A DNA stretch of 64,000 nt, taken from positions 477,906-541,905 of the forward strand of contig FJUW01000015.1 in NCBI GenBank assembly GCA_900074885.1, in the 5' to 3' direction. Below are positions 24,951 through 36,569 of the stretch, one piece after another. A program made the translations under genes and the position numbers. This DNA comes from Rhynchosporium graminicola. Taxonomy: Eukaryota > Ascomycota > Leotiomycetes > Helotiales > Ploettnerulaceae. Numbering within the stretch: position 1 is the first letter of the stretch; every line of letters starts with the position of its first letter. Under the pieces are notes generated by a model, which worked only from the letters and a program-made list of their open reading frames with translations, searched no databases and had not been told where the DNA came from.

Positions 24951-25344
24951 TGTATGCGGTTTTAGTGGTTTCGAAGAAGATGATTCTACAGTAAAAGGCG
25001 TCGCTGGTTCACAAGTTGCTTCTTCGAGAGTTGAAGTTGGTAGGAAAGGTACGCTCTTCCAAAAGCTCAGCTGGGTACCTGCGAAGAATTGGACAATCTG
25101 GGGCGTGAATAGTGTTAGTCAATTATCACAGGTGAATTACACAATGGTAGCTTACCAAAACTACTGCTAGTAAGGCAAAAGATGCGAAGTGCACAAGGCT
25201 GATAGAATATCGACTCGAGACCTTATGTGGTTTGTACAGAGTTGGTTCGTCGATTACGGGTGGTAGGGATTGGGCGCAAGAAGGACTAGGCAAAGTTGAA
25301 CATGACCTCGAGCTGGAATTGAGAGAAGGGGGAAGATCGGGCAA
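24951..25344 (-). other. Possible in-frame N-terminal extension of glucokinase with a spliced membrane helix
   Basis: The 49 codons directly upstream of the glucokinase ATG (25097-24951) are open and in frame. Removing a well-formed 58-nt intron (25155-25098; donor GTAAGC, branch-like GACTAAC, acceptor CCCCAG) joins them in phase 0 to another 63 open codons (25344-25156). Across the junction the product would read SLVHFASFALLAVVL-IVQFF, a convincing membrane-spanning helix. No in-frame ATG is found before a TAA near 25395, so translation would need a non-AUG start or a further upstream exon. The conventional reading is a 5'-UTR intron. Sequence and splice sites are seen directly; coding use is speculative. 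Confidence 0.35.
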
Positions 25345-25361
25345 GGGGGCCCTTCGAGTTC

Positions 25362-25526
25362 TTAAAGACGACGTCGTGAGGTTGTGGAGTTGTTAAGCCC
25401 GAATTGGCGAGGCGAGTCGAGTCGAGTCGAGTCTGGCGGGGCAAGAAGCTGGACTGGACGGGATGGGAAAGAGGGGCAGGCCCGGGCAGGGCAGGGCAGA
25501 AAGAAAAACGTCAAGCTTCGCTTCAT
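25362..25526 (-). other. Possible upstream ORF in the glucokinase leader, 54 codons
   Basis: ATG at 25526, stop TAA ending at 25362. The product would be MKRSLTFFFLPCPARACP and onward, Pro/Arg-rich. If the glucokinase transcript starts beyond 25.5 kb this would be a uORF that ends before the main start. Transcript ends are unknown. Confidence 0.2.
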
Positions 25527-25600
25527 TCGCTGATATTGAACAGCGTGAGAAGGGCCGGAATGCCGTGCGACTCCAGTACGATTGAGGGTGGGCAAGACAA

Positions 25601-25622
25601 GGCGAGCGAGCGAGCGAGCGAG
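25601..25622 (+). repeat. Short (GCGA) microsatellite
   Basis: A run of gcgagcgagcgagcgagcg lies in the probable promoter or leader of the glucokinase gene. Confidence 0.8.
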
Positions 25623-26505
25623 CCTAACGTCAGAAATGGTAATAGGGGAGGGTGTGACCTGCAGGGCGGGCGCGCTGGTTGAGTTGGGATTGGATTTGGT
25701 GGACTCGTCGTGCCACCGTCTGCCAATTCGTTGTATAGCTCGAGCTTTCACACTTTCGTCCTTTCCGGCTTATCACAGCGTAGATGTGTGTAGGCAGTGG
25801 TCAGGTAAAGGTCTATCAATCTGGTGATGGTAATGTAATAGTTGTAATAATAACAATAATAACAATGCAATCGATAGGTAGTGAGTGAGTGGTCTTTGCT
25901 CGGCGCCGCTGTCGTCAAGTCAGCCCCGATTATTCAGAGCCTGATCAGCAGGCCTGCACCTGCATGAGCAGTATTGTATAAGTAACTGCGACTTTGGATC
26001 TCGGTTGAGGAGGATGCAGGAGACTCGGCAAATCCTAGGGATTCGTAGGTATGAATTTCAGAGTCTCCGCTCATTCCTGACGATAGTCAAACCTAGGTTA
26101 AATGTTAATGCTCCGCAGGGCAATCGACGGAGCACGCGATATCTGTGACAGATCCGTTGTTTCGAGGCCGATGGCCGACTTCACCAGAGATTGAGCGGAT
26201 ATATACTGTCGGTTGAAGCTGGGGAGTATATAAGCAGTTGAGGTACTTTTGGGTAATCAGAAGAAGACAGACACAAGGAAGCCATATTAAAAGCTCTGGC
26301 GGGTCATAGTACTTAGTGTCAGATCTGTGTTTCCAAGGCGTCTGTTCCCCGCCCGTTCGTCCTAGTGAGGGTCTGACTAGACACCTCGTCTGATATTTAA
26401 CCATAATATCTGTTTTGAAGTAATGTTTATAGAGGTAAGAGAAGACGTGCGAGAGGAGAGAACTAGAACGAAATTTCCAACAAGCACGTGTTCGATCTCG
26501 GCTAA

Positions 26506-26853
26506 ATGGCTTTGGACTTATTCGGAGGACTTGAAGATTACGATGCCAGATGTGTACGGAAGAAGAAAGTTTACATGCATGTCCCTTGCCTTGCCATGCA
26601 TGAGACATTCGGGAATGCCAGCACCTATCCAGATCAGACTACCGATGCGGGGAACCGTGAAGCTTCTCTGCTACTCGGGAGTAGATGGTGCTACAAGGCT
26701 GAAGGAGATTACATGTCTCCGGTCAGACCATATTCGCAGCTGGGAGAGAGAGAGGTGCTTTGCCTTGTAGACCTTCTCGGAAATTCAAATAATATTCCAT
26801 TCTTCTATTATACACCTCTAGAGACTGCTGGTGTGTTTGGAGCTCGTTCGTAA
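26506..26853 (+). CDS. Hypothetical ORF, 115 aa
   Basis: ATG at 26506, stop at 26851-26853. The product begins MALDLFGGLEDYDARC. No signal peptide, membrane helix or known domain is visible. An overlapping frame is also open, and no intron is needed. It is listed only because it is uninterrupted and starts with ATG. Confidence 0.2.
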   Translation: MALDLFGGLEDYDARCVRKKKVYMHVPCLAMHETFGNASTYPDQTTDAGNREASLLLGSRWCYKAEGDYMSPVRPYSQLGEREVLCLVDLLGNSNNIPFFYYTPLETAGVFGARS

Positions 26854-28472
26854 AGGAGGACATCCCCTGTAAGCTTACATTGAAGCAAATTGTAAGATCA
26901 ACTCGAAAGATGCTTATGTTCGAATGATACACTGTCTTAGAAAATAGAATGAATCATGTGTCCTCACTAAGTAGTCGGAAACCTGTCATATGTAGCCCAC
27001 CAAACATAACATTGTGTTCCACTTGGAAGCATATGAGGAGAAAAGATGAAGCTTTACTTGATGAAGATAACTAGTAACAGAATTGTAATTTTCATTTAGA
27101 AATAGAAACGCCTCACTGCGCCAAGAGGCTGCGGTTTTCAAGCCAGCATTTCTTCCAATCAAATGCCACTTATGGTGGTAGGCAGGACTTTCAGGACTTT
27201 GGTTCTACTTCTATGGTAGAGAGTGGACAGGTTAGCAGTCATAATCAATACCTCAAGGTAGGTAGTGATTTGTTTATGGAGGACCTTAAATGACTCTCAG
27301 GAACCCTTCTGGAATCATCTCACTTTACTCCATTCCTGATAATATTCTCTCTGCCTGCACGTAAGGCAGACTGGCTTTTGAAGCCGGTCTGACTTTGGGT
27401 AAGCTGAGTAGGTAGTAGTGTACCAGACTCGCCAGGGATGCAACCGTGAGGCTGAGCAAGTACAGTGGGATGTAACTTCGTAAGGTAGATACTTATACCT
27501 GGGTACCTAGTATAAGTATCGGATCATCCCTAGCCTACAGTACTTATACTTATATTGTTGTACCATGCCTGACCACCGGCGGAGATTGGTACGCCAGAGC
27601 CAGTAGCAAACCCCTCATGCTGGTCGCACTCTGCTCATGAAGCCCTCCTGTAATACGAACGACCGACGAGGAGAGCAGTACTCGAGGTCAGAAAACAAAT
27701 CTGTCGTAGCTCTAATGTGAAAGTGCGCCATCACATTTGCAAAGTCCTGATCAAAATCTCACTTTCCCCTCCCTCCACCGCTTTCTCCACGTAAATCAAC
27801 CTCGTCCTGATTGAAGTGCAACCCACAAATAAATCGCTCGTTGTCAGTTACAGGACTCATGTTAACGCAAAAGATTTCGCATACAATTGTATCTCGTCTG
27901 CGCAGCTTCCTTCCTTCCTCCCTTCCTTCTATCGTAGCCAGCAAGCCAGCTGCATCTGGAACAAAGCGAGAAGGATCTCCCTCCGGTCGATTTTCCCTTT
28001 CAGCCCCCAGCTAGCTACGCACTCGTACAATATCTCGTGCCGCTCTCACCCAAACACCTCATCTCAAATCAACCCCTCCGGAGTCAGTACCATTCTCATC
28101 AAACTCCTTGCTCACCACGACATACCCCGAACCAACTCAATCTCGCGCAATAAACGCGCCGTACTCTCAGATCAATCTTAGCTCGATTGTTACTGTTCCT
28201 GCAGAATTGAAGCGCGCCTCCACAGCTCCATAATCCTTCCGTGCAAGGACGATCCAGGACAGCTGCCCCTCCAAGACTACAGAAGCAAAGCAGAGACAAA
28301 TGCAAAAGAGCTCAGCCTCAGCTCAGAGACTCGCTAGCTACGGTCGGGTTGTTTGACGTTCGCTGACAAGAAACGACTCGAACTCGAACACGAACTCGAC
28401 CCCTCCTTTTTAATAAAACCTCGTCCTCATCGCCCTAATTCTCCCTCGTATTGTTTACACTCCTTTGACCAT

Positions 28473-30836
28473 ATGAGTTCTATGAACTCCCGCTTCAAAG
28501 GCCTGGGATTCGGCTCCAAACGCAAATCGAATGCAAACGTTCCGACCAGTGCGCAGAACCCCACTACCTCCTCCGCGCCGCAACTTCGTCCCCTCTCCAC
28601 CTCAACAACATCCTCGACAACTAGTCTCCCGATGAATCACAACGGTGCTGGTGGGCGACCGCCGAGTTATACGAATAACTATGCTCCAGCTCCTGCTGCC
28701 GCCGGTCGCACGCAAAGTCCCATGACGGGAAATCCTCGAACACCGCCGTCGCAAGTAATGGGAGGTCCCCCACCGATCAATACTGCTGCCACTGGTGGTT
28801 ATCCTCCCGGACACCCTGCTGGGAATATGGGAGCACCACCACCAGCAGGCGGGCCTCCAGGATACGGCCCACCACAGTACGGCGCTCCGATGCCTGTGGG
28901 TGGTAACAGTGTTGCTGCAGCCCAGTATGCAAACAGGAACAACGCTGTTGAGGTCGAGGGGGCTGGCCGCAGTAAGGCGCAGTTGATTGTCGGTATCGAT
29001 TTTGTAAGTTGTGAAGTTTTGTATCTGACTTGGCCAACACTGACTTTGCGCTTCTAGGGAACTACATTTTCTGGTGTCGCATTCGCATTTGCTACAAATT
29101 CAGAAGCAAAAGAAGACATTATCACGGAATGGCCAGGGGCCGGATCATACACCAAGCAGAAGGTAAGTCAGGTCAATTCTAGGATCACATTTTGGGGGCT
29201 AACAACTCTAGATCCCAACCGTTTTATACTATGATCAATACCAGAAGGTTGTAGGATGGGGACCTGATATTGCGGACGCGCTGGCGCCAACCGGATATCC
29301 AAAGCCGGGTGTGCAGAAGGTTGAGTGGTTCAAGTTGCAACTTATGCTTTCCGGAAACACATATATTGATCCTATCAACCTTCCACCCCTTCCACCCGGA
29401 AAGTCTGAGATTGATGTGGCGGCGGATTATCTCTTCAAGCTTCGACAAGCGATGCGAAGTCAGTTGCAGAAAACGCTTGGAGAAGTGTTCAACAGAGAGG
29501 AGCGGAATATTAGATACTATCTTACAGTACCAGCTATCTGGAATGACGCTGGAAAGGCTGCGACTCGAGCGGCTGCTATTCAAGCTGGATTCCTACGTGA
29601 CGAGAACGACAACAGACTGACCCTCATCACCGAGCCAGAAGCTGCTGCGTTGTTTTGCTCGAAAGCGGGATTGTTGAATCTCAAAGTTCATGATGCTGTG
29701 CTTATCGTCGATTGTGGTGGTGGAACCGTCGACTTGATCGCTTACGAAGTAGAAGAGGAGTCTCCCTTTACAGTTTCCGAGTGCACAGCAGGTTCTGGTG
29801 ATTCTTGCGGTTCAACAGCACTGAACCGAAATTTCAGTAATATTCTCCGGACCAAGATTCGAAAGATGAAGCTTCCGGATGGGTCAAAAACGGCTGGCAG
29901 AGTCTACGCGAAGTGTATCATGGATTTCGAGAACAGGATCAAGGCTGATTTCCGAAACAACAACCAGAAGTGGGCTGTGGATGTTGGTATTGAGGCAGAA
30001 TTCCCAGAAGCTGGTATTGAAGAAGGCTACATGACCTTCACTAACGAGGAGATCTTGCAATGCTTCGAGCCTGTGGTAAACCGAATTTTGGAGTTAGTAC
30101 GGAACCAAATTATTGCCATTCAAGCACAGAACAGAACACTACAAAATGTTCTGGTTGTTGGTGGATTTGGTGCCTCCGAATACCTCTTCCAACAAATCAA
30201 GCTTCACGTCCCACCTCAATTCCAGGCCAAGGTTGTCAGACCTATGGACTCCGTTGCTGCTATCGTTAAGGGCGCCGTCACTGCTGGTATCACTGAGCGC
30301 GTTGTCACATCCCGTGTTGCGCGTCGCCATTACCTGATGGCAACTCTTCAACCTTTCAAGGAGGGACATCATCCAGAGGCTTACAGAGTTCCATCCTTGG
30401 ACGGAAAGGACAGATGCAAGTTCACTCGACAGATATTCGTGCAAAAGGGCCAGAGAGTTAAGATCGGGGAGCCTGTCAAGGTCTCCTTCTTCAGACAAGT
30501 CGCTCCAGGTGCCACTCTGATGTACGAGGATATCCTCTATGCTTGCGATGATGATGTCTGCCCAGAATATACCAAAGATCCTCGTGAGTCTACTGCCCTG
30601 ACTAGTACTAAGATAGTCTCTCTAATCGATCTGTAGGCGTCAAGGAAGTCGTCACACTTACATCAGATCTCTCCCGTAAGAATCTCGAGAAGGACTTCGA
30701 AAGGATGGATACGCCACAAGGGACATTCTACCGTGTATACTTTGATATCTATCTCACCCTTGATGGATCAGAGTTCAATGCCGAGTTAGTATGCCAGGGC
30801 GAGGTTATGGGACGCTGCACATCTCGATTCAAGTGA
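28473..30836 (+). CDS. Hsp70-family ATPase, HSPA12-like
   Basis: Four exons (28473-29003, 29058-29162, 29212-30583, 30637-30836) give 735 aa. The first ~165 residues are a low-complexity Pro/Gly/Ser/Asn-rich leader. The actin-like ATPase fold follows: phosphate-1 loop IVGIDF-GTTFSGVA (about 172-185, split by intron 1), YLTVPAIWNDAGK, LITEPEAAAL, phosphate-2 LIVDCGGGTVDL (about 376-387) and adenosine motif LVVGGFGASEYL (about 525-536). The C-terminal part does not look like a canonical Hsp70 substrate-binding domain with EEVD tail, so it resembles the divergent HSPA12 class common in filamentous fungi rather than SSA/BiP chaperones. Client and role are unknown. I chose the ATG at 28473 because the upstream open frame has no ATG. 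Confidence 0.9.
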
Positions 30837-32234
30837 TTTCGGTTTTTCAAAAAGATACCACGGATATAGATGAAATTCTTTCTTTCTTGCTTTCAGAGAA
30901 CAATGATATCGACAGACATAACGAACGCGTGCTTGGGTGACCTGGTGGAATATTTCCAAAAGAAACTGAGAAATGATTGCTGAGCTAGGGAAGGGGTCGA
31001 ATGTGGCGGCTTGGGAAGAATGGACAGGCGTGGTTTACATGTTGCTGCTTTGGTGGGTTCCCTTGAACAGGTTGATAGGTTCGTAGAGACCTTCAGACAT
31101 GTTTAGCCTTGAATTCCAAGTTGGTCTATCTTGCTCCGACTGTTAGATTGGTATACATAACAGAGGAGGAAAGTTGGCGCGTGATAGTGCCCACAAACTG
31201 TGCCAGAACTGTCATAGCAATCACTGTTCTATCCGACGGCCTATTTGACTTCGGGATATTTTCACTTCGGGATATATTCACACACCGAACGCACAGCCGG
31301 CATATAGACTGAAATCTATCATTCGACTAAACCAGGCACAAGTCCCCGATGGACACAGGAACAAATCCCAAGCTAGGGTCGTGCCTTCCGCCGTCAAACT
31401 TGTCATCTCGGCAGCTCCCAATTCGGACGGGGCCGACAAGACCCCTCGCACCTGCGTCATTGGGCAGGATGAGATGGGAAAGGAAAGGTTCCAGACCGCA
31501 GACTCTCTCGTTTCTCTTGTCTCCCGTTTGCTTCTCTTGCTGGCCAGATAACTCGACTGTATATATCCAACATCCAACATGAAACTACTAACATTCTTTA
31601 CCCTGTCCTAACAACCACGCCTAAAGACTAGACATCCACACTCCTTTGGCTGTACTCGCTCGACCTTCACGTACAACTGCTTGACCTTCTTCGCTACAAT
31701 CCCCCTTCCCACCCTTATCTCGAACCCCTTGCAGTTGGAACCTGGAACCTTCAACCGCGGGGCGGCTGAAAGCGACAAGGATTCTGCCTTGCTTCAACGA
31801 CAGCGATACGAAGTAGTAGAGAGAGACCTCTAGACGATCCAAGCATCCATCTTGCCCCGTTCAAGCGTTCAATCTTCGGCTTGATACTGTAGCCATTCGA
31901 CCATTCGACGTCATTGGAGATGCAGGCCACCTTCCATGTATGCTGATCGTACGCTCGTTGGACGAGACAAAAAGTTGCTTCTTCGACTATCGCAAGGCCT
32001 GTCAGGCTGTGCGCGAACCTGCCTTCCCCAGCAAGCTTCCACCCAAACATTTGAACCCTTACAGACCACCACCTCCCGGCCCTGATATCGGATAACCTTG
32101 ATTCTTGGTCGATAGCGGAGACGGGCTTAACGCCTCGACTTCCTTCGATCTTATACTTGTATACGGGCTGTACCCTCTTTCTTTTTGGATCCTTACACAT
32201 CACTTTCCCAGACGACTTTGCGATTTTTATAGAC
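30837..32234. other. Intergenic: 3' flank of the Hsp70-like gene and promoter of the thaumatin-like gene
   Basis: No gene recognised. Open frames here overlap on both strands and lack motifs. Confidence 0.6.
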
Positions 32235-33538
32235 ATGCGCCCTACACCACTTAATCGCCGAGAGCGTACTCCTTCGACTCTTCTGACGACCTACTTGCTC
32301 CTCAATCTTATTCAAGCTGCCTTATCATACTCTACAAATCCATATTTTGCGAGAAATGCGAATCCGAAACCACGCCCTGCCAGATCGGGTCCCCCTACAA
32401 AGAGAGATGGTAATGCACCGCTCAGGATAAGCAACAACTGTGAACAGACCATCTGGCCTGGTATTGGCACACAGGCGGGAACCGGCGCAGGAACGGGTGG
32501 ATTTGAACTTGCAGCGGGAGAAGTCAAGGAATTGACTGTCAGTTCAGATTGGCAAGGCAGGGTCTGGGGACGGACCAATTGCAGCTTCAACGAGCTGGGC
32601 ACTGGAGCGAGTAACTTGAATGGTAATAATGGTGCCGGTGCGGCTTGCACTACAGGTGATTGTGCTGGTGTTCTGAGCTGCGTCTTGACCGTGCGTATCT
32701 CACAATAGTTCAAAGCCCAACTAACTTTATTCAGGGCGAAACTCCTGTTACTCTAGCTGAATTTGATCTTGCTGGTGGCAGTGCTGGGGACCAGGTCTTC
32801 TATGACATCTCGCTTGTTGACGGCTACAACATTCCCATGGGGATCAAATATATCCCGGGAGACAACCCAAAATTGAAGGACATCCCACCGAATCTCACCA
32901 ACTGTGCTTGTATCGCCACGTCAGGTTGGCTCGCCGAGCCATCTGATTCCTCAACCTCTGGGAACGCATCCACTACTCAGTTTCCCCTTCCATACGAAGC
33001 GAAATATACCAACGAAAAGGTATCTGACTGGTGTCCATGGGACCTTCAAAAATCACAACCCACAAAGCCCGGTGATGGCGTCTACCCATATCCCGACGAC
33101 AAAATCCAGCGTCCCATCTTCGACCCGTGTCTTTCCGCCTGCTCGAAATCGAATTCTCCAGAAGATTGCTGCACAGGAAAATACAACGACCCCAAAGTAT
33201 GCAAACCTAACCTCTACTCCAAAAACGCCAAAGCCGTCTGTCCAGACGCTTATTCCTTTGCTTTTGACGACCAAACATCGACTTTCATCATTCCTGCTGG
33301 TGGTGGTTGGGAAATCGACTTCTGTCCGGCGGGCAGAAGTACGAATATCCTGGCTACTTTTAAGGCGCAGATGCAGTCTCTTAGTCAGGAGAAGCAGATG
33401 AGTAAGGCGATTTTGGCGGATTGTATGAATATTACCATCATCGAGCAGCACGCAAATGCGGCGGAGGAGAAGAGGGTGGATAGGAGTTTGAGTCTTGGGG
33501 CGCTAGTTGTGGTTGTTGCTTGGCTTGTTTTGTGGTAG
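32235..33538 (+). CDS. Thaumatin-like protein, secreted, probable GPI anchor
   Basis: Two exons (32235-32690, 32735-33538) give 419 aa. After a basic start, a hydrophobic segment (STLLTTYLLLNLIQAALS, residues ~14-32) can serve as signal or anchor. The thaumatin fold begins with ISNNCEQTIWPGIGTQAG and has the characteristic F-L-G-x-W core as WQGRVWGRTNCSF, a GDC--VLSC pair, LAEFDL and YDISLVDGYNIPMGI, then Cys-rich loops (DPCLSACSKSNSPEDCC) and YSFAFDD. The C-terminus ends in a hydrophobic tail (SLGALVVVVAWLVLW) after a charged stretch, which fits a GPI-attachment signal. Fungal members are cell-wall or extracellular proteins, some with glucan-binding activity. The specific activity is not inferable here. 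Confidence 0.9.
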
Positions 33539-34280
33539 ATGATAGCTTGGTCCGGAAAGAAGGGGAGGACAGAGTAGCTTGGAAGCAGAAATGGATAGAT
33601 TGGATGGCATGAGAAGAGAAGAGGAGGACGAGCATTTGTTTTCGAGCGCAGATACCCCACACACGTCGCCTATGACTTACGATACCTTAGGACCTTTCGA
33701 TACCCCCGTTGCATGCTTGCATGCATATCTGTCTAGTGGATAGATAGATGAACATGAATTAGAACTACAGACTGAGATTGAAGATACCATTCTTCAAATA
33801 TCGGTATTTACACACAACAACGCGTGATTAGATTGTGCAACAAATTTTGGGTTGACTCGGGTATTGAACAAGCAACAGTACGAAAGTAAACAAGGTAAGC
33901 GAGGCAACAGCTGAAGTTTAGTGAATATGCGTCTTAAAATCTTGGTAATGCTTTGTATATTGCAACGCTGTCTACCTGGCTAATCACCCTTTGGGCTATC
34001 GAACCCGTATAAAACAAAGACCTCCCTCCTCCCTCCGGCCCGCTACCCAGGCTTGAGATCTATCTGCCCTGCGCTATGCGGGTATAGAGGTAAAATCATG
34101 AGTAAGATCATGAAATGATCCGTACAACATCCAACATGGTCCGAGCATCTCCACGCTATGCGACAAAAATGGCCCCTTTTCCTCTCCAGGTGTAGTCGCT
34201 TGAGTTTTGCCCTGATCTCCCCCGAATAATCTATGCTCTAAACACCCCTTACTCCGTATATCTGAAGGACCCGTGGTATC
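33539..34280. other. Convergent intergenic region
   Basis: 3' flanks of the thaumatin-like (+) and ankyrin (minus) genes. Nothing further is recognised apart from a short palindrome-like gcatgcttgcatgc near 33710. Confidence 0.6.
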
Positions 34281-35300
34281 TCAAATAGCTTTCTCTATCC
34301 CTTTCCCCTTCCCAGTCTTACTCTCCTCCTTCCTCCTCTCCACTTCCCTCCTATACTCCTCGGGATCAAAATCGGAATCACTCGCACTCCCGACATCCCC
34401 CTCTCCCTCATCATCCCCATACCCTCCCTCCTCAACTTCAATGTAATCGCCCTGGTTCTGTACCACATCAATTGCATCCTGCAACTGGCTTCTCAATTTC
34501 TCGTTTCGCGGGTCAACCAACTGGTATGGTGTTAAGTTGGCTTTGTTGCGGAGGCGAGGGTCGGAACCGGCCTCGATCATCATGGAGATAAGTTCGGTAC
34601 CAAAGGATGAGATGGCGGGCGTGAGGGGAGAGGATTCGGTGAGGGAGTTCAAGTAGCGGATGGCGGAGTGCAGGGGCGTATCGTGCTCGAGGCGGGAGAT
34701 GGGGTCGCATTCGAAGCCGGGTTGGTCGAGGAGCATGTCGATGATTTCATCTATCAGAAAGACACACATTAGCGTTATATCTTCTCCATGCTTCACTTAT
34801 TCAAAGCCTTGGTCTTGAGCTTGGACGTTGGGTTGGTTGTCGGTATTGGAGAGATGTGTAGACGTACAGTTTCCTTTCAGTGCAGCTTCATGATATATGT
34901 AATTTCCCAACACGGTCTTCGTCTCATTTAGGATTTTGGCGACTTTGTCTTCATCACCGATGCTATCGATTGTTTCTTTCAGGAGGTCGGTGTTGTTGCG
35001 GCGCGCGGCTTCGATGAGGATCTCGCCTACTGAGGCGCCCTATAACAATGTTGTATGTTTAGTATCATGGTCTCTTGCATGTTTTGGGATGAATGATATC
35101 GTTGGTATTCTGTAGAGATTCGAACGCATGGTAGAGTCTGTTATAAGTTTCGCAGCAATGTTGAACCTTGCCCTGGTTGATCAAACTGGCAGAGACTGGA
35201 TGGGGTGGGGTGGAGGGGTAATCGGGGAGGGATTCAACAGACAAAGGCATACCTCATGTTCTTGGTCCTGCTCAGGATGAGCCCTCAAATCTTTCGCCAT
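34281..35300 (-). CDS. Small ankyrin-repeat protein, YGL242C-like
   Basis: Three exons (35300-35253, 35039-34868, 34750-34281) give 229 aa, MAKDLRAHPEQD at the start. Ankyrin units are visible as GEILIEAARRNNTDLLKETID, GNYIYHEAALKGNYEIIDMLLDQ (rejoined across intron 2, phase 1), HDTPLHSAIRYLN and ELISMMIEAGSDPRLRNKANLTPYQL. The C-terminal ~60 residues are acidic, then Lys-rich (VEEGGYGDDEGEGD ... KTGKGKG). Size and layout match the yeast YGL242C family of uncharacterised ankyrin proteins. The first intron is 213 nt, unusually long for this window. It lies head-to-head with the RPC11 gene. Confidence 0.88.
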
Positions 35301-35801
35301 TTCAAGTATGTATTGATACGTTGAGCGCTCCTTTATTGAACCCGTCCTAACAGATGTATAGTAAAAAGTGTTGCCTCGTGGCTTGACTAGTAGAAAGCTG
35401 ACGGATTTATCTCAGTCTCGGACTAATGGAAATTCTAATTCGAAATACCGATATTGAAGTTGATGCAAGTGTGGATGTCTGTGGAGGTTGGTTTAGTTGA
35501 GGATGGTAGGAATGAGGGATCTAGTGAGGTATTGAGAAGCTTGAGACAGCTTAGAAAAGCGCTTCGACGATACTGGCTGTGTCTGCTGAAACCGATTTGA
35601 GGATGAAGTGAGGTCAGGGATGTGGCTTAGCGTGCTCTCGTGGGTGGCTGGTGGCTGTGGCTGTTATCGGCGTTAAGATTCGCCGATAGTGGCATATTTT
35701 TGGAGTCACCATCGTTTTTGGAGATGCAGAGAAAGAAAAGTAGAGAAGCACGAAATCACGTCCGAACGAGTCGCAACGAGACAGGAAGAAAACTTGGCAA
35801 G
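35301..35801. promoter_or_regulatory. Shared divergent promoter, ankyrin gene / RPC11
   Basis: 501 bp separate the two start codons, so both promoters must lie here. I see no clear TATA box. The assignment comes from gene layout only. Confidence 0.5.
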
Positions 35802-36304
35802 ATGTTACTCTGTAGGTTTTTCCTCCTGCCTCTAAATGATACTATACCTCCAATAACAATGCGCGCAAACTAACACCCTCTCCAGTCTGCCCCTCCTGCA
35901 GCAACGTCCTCACAGTCTCAACCACAACCCACGGTCCGGAAAACGACCCTATTAACCGTCTCGAATGCCAAACCTGTCCCTACGAATATTTGCTCGAAGG
36001 TCGCTATTTCGAGCGGAAGATGTTTGTGCGCAAGGAGAGAGAGGATGTCTTTGGTGGTGAGGGCGCGTGGGACAATGCCGATAAGACGAAGATCCAGTGT
36101 CCGAAAGATGGATGTGATGGTGATGAGGCCGCTTTCTATCAGGTACAGATTAGGAGCGCAGATGAACCTATGACGGGGTTTTATAAGGTGGGTTTCTTTC
36201 TGGCCTTAGGTGGGATGGGATGTTTTGGACGAGAGATCTGGGACGTAATTGTGCTGATGATGTGATAGTGTATGACTTGCGGAGCTCGGTGGAGAGAGAA
36301 CTAA
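35802..36304 (+). CDS. RPC11: RNA polymerase III subunit C11 (RPC11/RPC10)
   Basis: A TFIIS-like subunit giving Pol III its RNA-cleavage and termination/re-initiation functions in the nucleus. Three exons: 35802-35811 (10 nt), 35886-36187 and 36269-36304, 115 aa, close to the ~110 aa of the yeast protein. The N-terminal zinc ribbon reads MLLFCPSCSNVL ... CQTCPYEY. The C-terminal ribbon reads CPKDGCDGDEAAFYQVQIRS, with the catalytic hairpin RSADEPMTGFYK, then CMTCGARWREN. The Phe codon is split by the first intron (T|TC), and this tiny exon is confirmed by the conserved MLxFCPSC start. The stop is TAA at 36302-36304. Confidence 0.95.
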
Positions 36305-36569
36305 AGGGCAACTAAGTTGGGTCTTAGTTTCGTTTTTATTACGATGGGCCATTGGGAAGAAAAAATAGTCATTCTTGCATGCGGTTCAGCGAGGCGTATG
36401 GATAGTTTGGTGTGTATTTCACCAAAGGAAAAGCTAGAGCTTCCAAAAAATGTAGCGAGCTCAGTTGCGCCCAATTGCAATATTAGAATCTCGATTCCCC
36501 TCAACTCAACCATGTGCTTCAATGCCTCGTAACTGGGTATCATATCCATCTTTCCTTCCCATATTCATC

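Larger units (their letters stand above)
25527..28472. other. Intergenic region between glucokinase and the Hsp70-like gene
   Basis: This stretch holds the upstream region of the minus-strand glucokinase and the plus-strand Hsp70-like gene. The only ATG-started frame of note is at 26506. A 9-bp inverted repeat (tacttatac / gtataagta, 27490-27518) is present. The last ~700 bp are CT-rich, as in many fungal promoters and leaders. Confidence 0.5.

Noticed and set aside
25362..25751. 129-codon minus-strand ORF in the glucokinase promoter
   Set aside because: Non-ATG start and Pro/Arg/Leu content dictated by repetitive GC-rich DNA; only the ATG-started 3' part is kept as a possible uORF.
26105..26608. 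167-codon minus-strand ORF
   Set aside because: Starts with a non-ATG codon, no motif, and overlaps an equally open plus-strand frame.
31751..32236. 161-codon minus-strand ORF
   Set aside because: Non-ATG start in the promoter of the thaumatin-like gene; no recognisable feature.
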